From Lytechinus variegatus (taxonomy: Eukaryota > Echinodermata > Echinoidea > Temnopleuroida > Toxopneustidae), in the NCBI RefSeq assembly GCF_018143015.1, contig NC_054743.1, positions 46,100,922-46,164,921 of the forward strand: a stretch of DNA of 64,000 bases, written 5' to 3'. The notes beneath the pieces are model-generated. The model did no database searches, was not told the DNA's origin, and worked only from the letters and a program-made list of their open reading frames with translations. The position numbers and the translations under genes were made by a program. Position 1 is the stretch's first letter, and each line of letters starts with the position of its first letter. Of the stretch, positions 58,085 through 64,000 are shown piece by piece.

Positions 58085-59030
58085 ATAACGAGGGATTCAT
58101 CTTTATTTTTACACCACCGTTCTACCCCAAAGAGAATAAAAATGTTATTTGTACAATTCATCAAAATGAGGCATAATGGTGCATGGTGCATTTGAGTGTC
58201 CGAAAGTCCACACACACAGCTTCAACATGGGAACAATGGTTTTCATGAACGTAATATTGTAGATATCCGGGTATATCTTTATAACTATCAATAATCTCAC
58301 ACCGGATTGATAATAATGTGACAAGTTTATCCAATTCCATTAATTCGATGTAAATATTATTACAACTTATTCATTATTTACGTCTCGCTGTTCTTTTGAG
58401 GGTGTCCATGTTAACAACTCCTGCTATGGCAAACGGTCTGAAACCACCCATATTTTCGAGACGCCAGCACCTTTGTTTTCCCACTGGAATATCCTTAAGG
58501 GTCAGTGTTATGATACTGCAACAAATAACAAGTAAATTTGATTTTTAATTTCCTCTTTTTTATTACAGGAAATAATTATACATAAATAAAATAATGATCT
58601 TACATAAATCTCTTGAAGTGTCCGATGTAAAATCCCGAAGTGATGATACTATATCCAAGTAATAATCCAAATGATAAAATCCTAGTTGACTGGCGAAAAT
58701 TCACAATGATGGCGATGATGAAACTGATGTTGAAGTACGATGAATAATAAGAGTCACTGTAACGAGTTGAAATGTCCGTGAAGACGATGTTGATGATGAT
58801 TAACAGTCAAATTCAGCAATACATGGGTTGAAGAGTGTTCATTGAACAGGTTGATGATGTTGATGATCTCGATGAGAACTGATAATTTCTCTCTCAAAAT
58901 AACTGCAAACAGTTCATTGATGGTGGGCAAGTAATTCCACACAATATAGATATTCCAGGTGGAAATAAACTGATATGATCTGGTGAAGTGATCTCATATG
59001 ATGTGATGTGATCTCCTGCTCTCATATGAT
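58085..59030 (-). ncRNA. Candidate short spliced transcript under a heat-shock-type promoter
   Basis: If transcription starts about 30 bp after the TATA box, a first exon (59,030-58,604) runs to donor GTAAGATC, an 88-bp intron ends in TTATTTGTTGCAG, and a second exon (58,515 down) reaches an AATAAA signal at 58,107-58,102 (minus). No ORF above about 62 codons. Interpretations: a heat-inducible non-coding or micropeptide RNA, or part of an LTR-type retroelement whose LTR carries HSEs. A second copy, which an LTR element would suggest, was not seen in the window. Confidence 0.35.
58374..58451 (-). CDS. Possible 25-codon ORF in second exon
   Basis: ATG in context AAAATATGGG, then MGGFRPFAIAGVVNMDTLKR followed by TARRK and TAA. 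The basic end and hydrophobic middle are unlike random AT-rich sequence, but such a short ORF proves nothing. No known family recognised. Confidence 0.15.
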   Translation of the reverse strand: MGGFRPFAIAGVVNMDTLKRTARRK

Positions 59031-59057
59031 GTGATGATGTCCTTAAAGAAACTGCAG

Positions 59058-59318
59058 CTTTATATACTCAATTACAGCTATCCTTCTAGAATTCACTATA
59101 ATGGAAAGTTCTAGCATTGCCTTCCAAAAGAATATTCTTCCTCTTTCAGGAGCCTTCTTCATTTCTAAAACATTCTTGAATGACCTCATTGAAATCAACA
59201 TGTGTAAATAACATAGCTAAGCCTATTGTTCATAATCTCTATTCAGAAATAACAATAAAACTCCTTGGCCTTTTAAATAGGCAAGGCCTGCATAATAAAA
59301 AGACATTCTGGAACGTTC
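59058..59318 (-). promoter_or_regulatory. Heat-shock-element cluster with TATA box
   Basis: TATATAAAG (minus, 59,066-59,058) is preceded on that strand by perfect alternating GAA/TTC units: TTCTAGAATTC (59,084-59,094), GAAAGTTC (59,104-59,111), GAATATTCTTC (59,130-59,140), TTCTTGAA (59,173-59,180) and TTCTGGAACGTTC (59,306-59,318). Heat-shock factor binds such inverted nGAAn arrays in animals. Five sites within 240 bp together with a canonical TATA box in an AT-rich background is unlikely to be chance. Confidence 0.6.
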
Positions 59319-59329
59319 TTACAAACATG

Positions 59330-60275
59330 CTGTGGAATGTACTTGATCATTCTAGGCTATTCTTAAAGAGGAAATAACTAATAGATTAATGTAACTGCTT
59401 TCATAATATTCTTCTACAATTATTCGTATATATAACATCAGAAAGGTCGAGATTGATTGCTATCCCAATGGTTAATAGATTACCTACAGTTTGATGCGAC
59501 TGGTATAATGGTTACATCTTATTTTTCTCCCGAACTTTGAGATCGAGCAAGCAGAACATGGCATATTTTTTCTACAACGTCACGTGACTAACGTATGATA
59601 GTTTCTGTTCCTAGATCCTTTTCATTTGAAACAATTAATACAGTTCAAACAAACTTAATTAACGCATTTAATGTCGAAAGTAACAATGTTCTTGTACTAT
59701 AAAGCTTTGCATACTGATACTTATAATATAGCTATAGTTTGAGGAAGCAAATAACGAGTCTGGAATTGATTTTGATTAGCAAAGTGTCTGCGTTAGTATA
59801 ATATAATATATTATACTAGCAGGTTAGCATCGTCTGCTACGTACACAAAATGAGCGAACATGACCGAAAGTAACCATTATGATAAAAAATTATTTTGTAA
59901 AGCAGTCTTGTAACTTTTTTTTGTAAAAACTGGGGACTTAAAATAGATTATAATTGCCTTTAAAAGAGTGGACATTCTCAATGACTTGTGCTGTTAACCT
60001 CAAATTCAATGGATTGGTAACAATATCAAAACGTTTCAAAACGCATGTATAAAAAATGTTGAATTTAGACAATGAGCAGCATATTCAGGGATAAAGAACG
60101 ATATATAAATTTATGTTAAGAGGTTTACTATTAAACCTACCATTTTAATTAGCATTTTCAACTAAAAAAAATCGTCATAGAACGTAATTTGGTGTTCAAT
60201 CTGTCATAATTATTAGCCGATAGAATCTAATAAAACTTAATTCCATCTACCCCGTATTAAATATTATATTTTGGC
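59330..60275. other. No gene seen
   Basis: AT-rich. A short palindrome GTATAATATAATATATTATAC lies at about 59,797. Nothing else recognised. Confidence 0.5.
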
Positions 60276-60279
60276 AGGG

Positions 60280-60730
60280 TTCCGTTCAATTGCAAGCAAT
60301 ATCCTCATTTTATGTGGAGGAAATCATGGCCAAAGTTTGTTGACCCTAAGTTACCTTTGACCATAATCATGTGACACGAAAGTCAGGCAGATTATTTAAT
60401 AATACACTATTATCCTCATGTCTAAGTTTAATTAATAACTAGTGTATAGGTCAATATACTTTTGAAGTTATGACAACCTTTTAAAATACTTGACCTTGGT
60501 TAAGGTTTTGATATTGATTCCCCTAACATGATCTTAGTTCAATGAACTTAAATGACCTTTGATCTAGTCATTTGAATTGAAACACAGGCAGAATGCTTAG
60601 TAATATTTTATTACTCTTATGTTCAAGTTTAATGAACTAGGTTCATATACATTCTAAGTTATGATTAAATTTCAAAAACTTACCCTTGGCCAAGATTTCA
60701 ATGTCGACGACGCCGCCGTTGGATAAGCGA
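60280..60730. repeat. Dispersed repeat with two internal diverged copies and GACGCCGCCG end
   Basis: Two related halves: AAGTTTAATTAATAACTAGTGTATAGGTCAATATACTTTTGAAGTT-type and AAGTTTAATGAACTAGGTTCATATACATTCTAAGTT-type segments, each preceded by GACCTTTGA-like and CAGGCAGA sequences, about 190-240 bp apart, ending in CGACGACGCCGCCG. This style of repeat is widespread in marine invertebrates (memory). Confidence 0.55.
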
Positions 60731-60734
60731 CATT

Positions 60735-61995
60735 ATAAAAATGTTTGTTATGTAATGTAACATAAATAATTATAATATAACATTATAATGAATTATATTT
60801 TCTTCTTTCCCACAAAGTTTCTCTTCCTTTCTCCCCGTTTCTCCTTTCCCCCCTTTTCTTTTTTTTTGGGGGGGCATGTGCCCCCCATGCCCCCCCCCCG
60901 GTAGTTACGCCACTGTATGTCCATATGACAAATACCCCTCCGATACTGTTATCTTTTTTACCACATGATGGTTTAATGGTTTTATTAGAGATTACATTCA
61001 AAATGTTTTGACATTCCATCTTAATCCCTTCCCTCCAAATCCCAACATTGATGAATTGGAAGAAACGGGGTTTCTCTTCAATGTTATAATAAGGAGAAAA
61101 GTATTTCGTTTGGAAATGGTGAACTGGCTCTTTATTTGCATTTTATGATCCAATGATATTGTTTTATTTATTTGTTAAGCGGTATTTTAGGAAGAATTTT
61201 CACCAACAAAACAATTATCTCTTGTGATTTTTTTTCATTTCTTCCGTAAAAAGTGGGGGGGGGGGATGTTAGTACATGCCATACCCCCCTCCTCGAAAAG
61301 TGGGGGGATATATCCCCCATCCCCCCGGGATTTACGCCAGTGGGCGAAACAAAAATGCATTTCTTATAGGTACACTACTATTCATACATGTAGATTTGTT
61401 TTAAAAAATTGTTGGATTTTGGGTAATTCAGACAAACAAACCTGTAATGCTTTCTTTTGTGTTTCTTTCTTTTCTGTTTTATTTTTTGTGCGTTGTTCTA
61501 TGATTTTTTTTATCAAAATGTAACTTATTCATAATGTACAATGTTATTCTACGTTGATGCTAGACATGATTATGCAATATGTTACTCTGACATTTCTGTA
61601 TAATTATGAGATGGTTATACCAAAATAAAAGTGTAAAAAAAATAATGTGATTTATTTTCAGTTTATTCTATTTTTATAATGATATAACTATATACAAATT
61701 GAATTACCGTTTTTATACAAAACTATGTTATGTATTAATGCAACGCTGTTTAACATATTTAAAAAAGTATTTAAAAATCATAAATAACGAAGTCGTAACA
61801 TATCAAATCATCAATCAAACATGATTTTTTAACATGTGAAAAACATATAAAGAGGAATGCGTAATATCTTTAAAAAGCATATTTATCTTCCACATCAACA
61901 TATATATCTGTGCTTGTTTTTAAAATTGCATCATTCCTTGTGGCTGCACTAGCTGGGGGAAATTGTTTCGTTTAAAAAAAAACGAAAATGACTAC
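60735..61995. other. G-tract repeats, otherwise empty
   Basis: Two G/C-tract repeats (60,800-60,920 ending GGTAGTTACGCCACTGTATG, and 61,225-61,345 ending GGGATTTACGCCAGTGGGCG). The rest is AT-rich without gene. Confidence 0.5.
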
Positions 61996-62008
61996 GTGAA
62001 AAGGATAC

Positions 62009-62197
62009 CTTTGCGGATGATGCTAGGGATGATAACGTTGAATAGAACTCTTCATGAAGTGAGGGACTGGCGTTTCCATATTTATCACCGAGAAGAAGTT
62101 CCCTGAGATGAGGCATCTTACAAATGAACTGAGCAAGATCACGTGATGCAGACAGACGTTGACTGAGATCAATGTAATTGATATCAAGACGCTCAAT
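62009..62197 (-). CDS. LRR exon 1 of the array, 63 codons, divergent type
   Basis: Starts IERLDINYIDLSQRLSASRD and keeps LAQFICKM, then HLRELLLGDKYGNASPSLHE, eight residues longer than the other exons in the second LRR, and ends SSLASSAK. Acceptor TTATTCCAG, donor GTATCC. Its introns do not belong to the 1.17-kb cassette. It is the most 5' exon in view and probably the older type next to which the cassette expanded. Confidence 0.8.
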
Positions 62198-62209
62198 CTG
62201 GAATAATAG

Positions 62210-64000
62210 TGATATAATGAAGAAAGAAAAATACGTCATCAAACAAGGGCTTGAATGAGCCATTATAAATACTCATGTACCTGGATTTGAATGAGAATAC
62301 TCGGAATTATTTGCTCGAGGTTGGAATGCCGTTACAGTATTTACCAACTATAGCAATTTTGACATTAAAACCAAGGCTGAATAATCCCCTCCATTCTTTC
62401 GAAATAGAGGCCTGGTATAATTATTGTATCATTTTTTTTTACAATCTACTTTTAATAAGTTAAAACGATAGATCTTTGTAATTATGTGCTTGTACTCGTA
62501 ATTCACCCTTTTACCTTAAGGTCATTGTACTAGTACGGTTAACCATGAAAAAATTGTCACAGTGGCAGCCATTTTGGAATTTTGCAAATTAGACGTCTTT
62601 TCATCACTTGAAAGATGATGAAGAAGCCAAACTACGTCATCAAACAAGGGCTTGATTAACCACTACACTCTATTCTACCTTCAGCGCAATGAGGAGAGCT
62701 GGACGACATCCCTTTTTTTACATCAATAACCATGTCTGAACATTACGTAATAAACAGAGTGAAAAACTGGACTAATTTTCTTCATTTCATATAGTTTATG
62801 CATGTTCATGGCTGTATAATCAAACTTGTATGAAGTAATGGATATGATTTAAATTGCACACTAAACAGATGTCAATATGGAAGGCAAAATCCTGATTATT
62901 AGGATTTATGATCATTCCTTGTGGTTGTACTGGGGGGGGGGGTCGTTATTTAATTAATTGATTTATTTTTCAAATAAATGAATGAAATTACAATAAAAAG
63001 AAATATGTTTGGTCACTTGATGACCTTTAAACCAATCAGCACACAGGATTTAATTTATGTAGGTTATAATGCACACTATTCTATCTTCTGTGGAATGGAG
63101 GGAATTTGAAGACCTGTTTGTATGTAAATATAGCCAATTTTTAACCATTTCAACTTGTTAATTAAGTAAACGTTTAAAAAACACAATGAACAGATTTCAC
63201 TATGGAAGGTGCAATTAATCAATACAAGTTCAGAAGATGCTGATCATTGTGGTAGTAAAAAAGAAATAGCTGTAAAGGTTGATCTGTGGATAAAACAAAT
63301 TATTATTGCGACGTTCCGACTACACCTGCTAGTCTTAATCGGGCAATGAGGACAGCCGCCGCTTGGTTGTTATAAAGTATACTGTTCTACTATATATTAT
63401 TAGTGGGATGATAATACACCCCCCCCCCCCCGGAAATGTGCTATATTATTATCCTCCAGGATCGACGCATTTATTTATTTGTTCAAATAGAGGGAAGCCC
63501 ATTCAACAATATGTTGGTCTACCATGGGGCCCTGTGACAATGTACATAGCATAGCATTACATTTATAAAAATTCATTTACATAGTAGCATCATAAGTTAG
63601 TAAATAAACTTGGAAGTACATGTGAAGGAAACTTACAACTAAAGTTGCTAGTAAAAAGCAGTCAATTATCAATAAAAGTACAATGATTTAAAATAGAAAC
63701 GGATGACGTGAAATTATTACATGTATTGTTACCAGTGGCGTAACTACGGGGGGGCATGGGGGGGCACGTGCCCCCCCAATCGGCTGGCCAAAAAAAAAAA
63801 AAAAAAAAACGGGGAAAAGGAGAAAAAGAGGGAAAAAGGAAGAGAAACGTATTGTTTATCATAGTGTTATATTATGTTATATAACATAAAAGCATTTTTT
63901 CACAATTTTATTTGCTTAATTGTGTCTTCATTGTTTCTGGCGCTCACATAGACTTTTTAACGAGATATATAAAACTGCTGTACTAAAGCCTCCGGTTTTC
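62210..64000. other. Upstream intron or spacer with partial duplications and a G-tract repeat
   Basis: TACGTCATCAAACAAGGGCTTGA-type sequence occurs at 62,235 and again at 62,631; CATTCCTTGTGGTTG-type sequence at about 61,930 and 62,912. These indicate that the exon 1 surroundings were themselves duplicated at least partially, without a second exon being visible. A G-tract repeat with CAGTGGCGTAACTACGGGGG head lies at 63,733-63,860. No NACHT-type sequence was found. Confidence 0.45.

Larger units (their letters stand above)
22808..62197 (-). other. LRR exon array of an NLR-like immune receptor gene (partial)
   Basis: Twelve exons on the minus strand, in transcript order from 62,197 down to 22,808, all with consensus splice ends (acceptor CAG at the high-coordinate side, donor GTAA or GTA at the low side), all multiples of three, all without stops. 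Each encodes about 55 residues forming two LRRs: one starting IEILHLRENL and one containing HLKNLTL. Exons of this one-cassette type, phase-symmetric and about 57 residues long, are known for the LRR part of vertebrate NLRP genes; sea urchins carry very large NLR families. These facts support an NLR receptor that would sense ligands through the LRR in the cytoplasm. The NACHT and death-fold exons would lie above 64 kb and are not in view; the 3' end is not identified. It could instead be another LRR protein, or a silent array, but twelve intact exons argue against decay. Successive exons lie about 1.13-1.43 kb apart, except 48,977 to 50,656 (1.68 kb) and where mobile elements have inserted. 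Confidence 0.8.

Overview
The window looks like non-coding-rich nuclear DNA of an echinoderm, most likely a sea urchin. Three things suggest this: a tandem series of short leucine-rich-repeat (LRR) exons of the type found in the very large sea urchin NLR (NACHT-LRR) immune receptor families; a foldback transposon whose layout matches the sea urchin TU elements; and many decayed LINEs, SINEs, G-tract repeats and minisatellites. The species assignment is inference.

Layout. 0-6 kb: a CpG-rich promoter-like patch, a 443-bp inverted-repeat element with target duplication, a 95-bp palindrome, a 168-bp tandem duplication, and exon-like remnants of a minus-strand gene or element near 2.8 and 4.5 kb. 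6-22.8 kb: remnants of a CR1-like LINE and two L1/Tx1-like LINEs, tRNA-derived SINEs, a 15-bp minisatellite family in both orientations, a 777-bp terminal-inverted-repeat element, and pyrimidine-rich tracts. 22.8-62.2 kb, minus strand: twelve LRR exons, each a multiple of 3 bp (ten of 165 bp, one of 168, one of 189), all open and all with GT/AG ends. They are carried mostly on a reiterated exon+intron unit of about 1.17 kb. Upstream exons (NACHT etc.) would lie beyond 64 kb and the 3' end below 22.8 kb; neither is seen. At 28,597-34,428 an almost perfect 5.8-kb palindrome sits in one of these introns, flanked by the 6-bp repeat ACTTTT, and the uninterrupted site can be read in paralogous introns. 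It carries two copies of an unrecognised acidic protein ORF of about 190 codons. A second, unrelated foldback element lies at 43,844-46,065 in a block of foreign DNA that interrupts the same intron. 58.1-59.3 kb, minus strand: a cluster of perfect heat-shock elements ahead of a TATA box, with a candidate short spliced transcript downstream.

How it fits together. The window is best read as the LRR part of one fast-evolving immune receptor gene. It grows by duplication of an exon-intron cassette, and the introns act as a sink for foldback elements, small inverted-repeat elements and LINE fragments. Shared insertions inside the introns date the duplications. Variation between exons is concentrated at the positions predicted to line the LRR concave surface. 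Apart from the LRR exons and the two foldback ORFs, almost no confident coding sequence is present.
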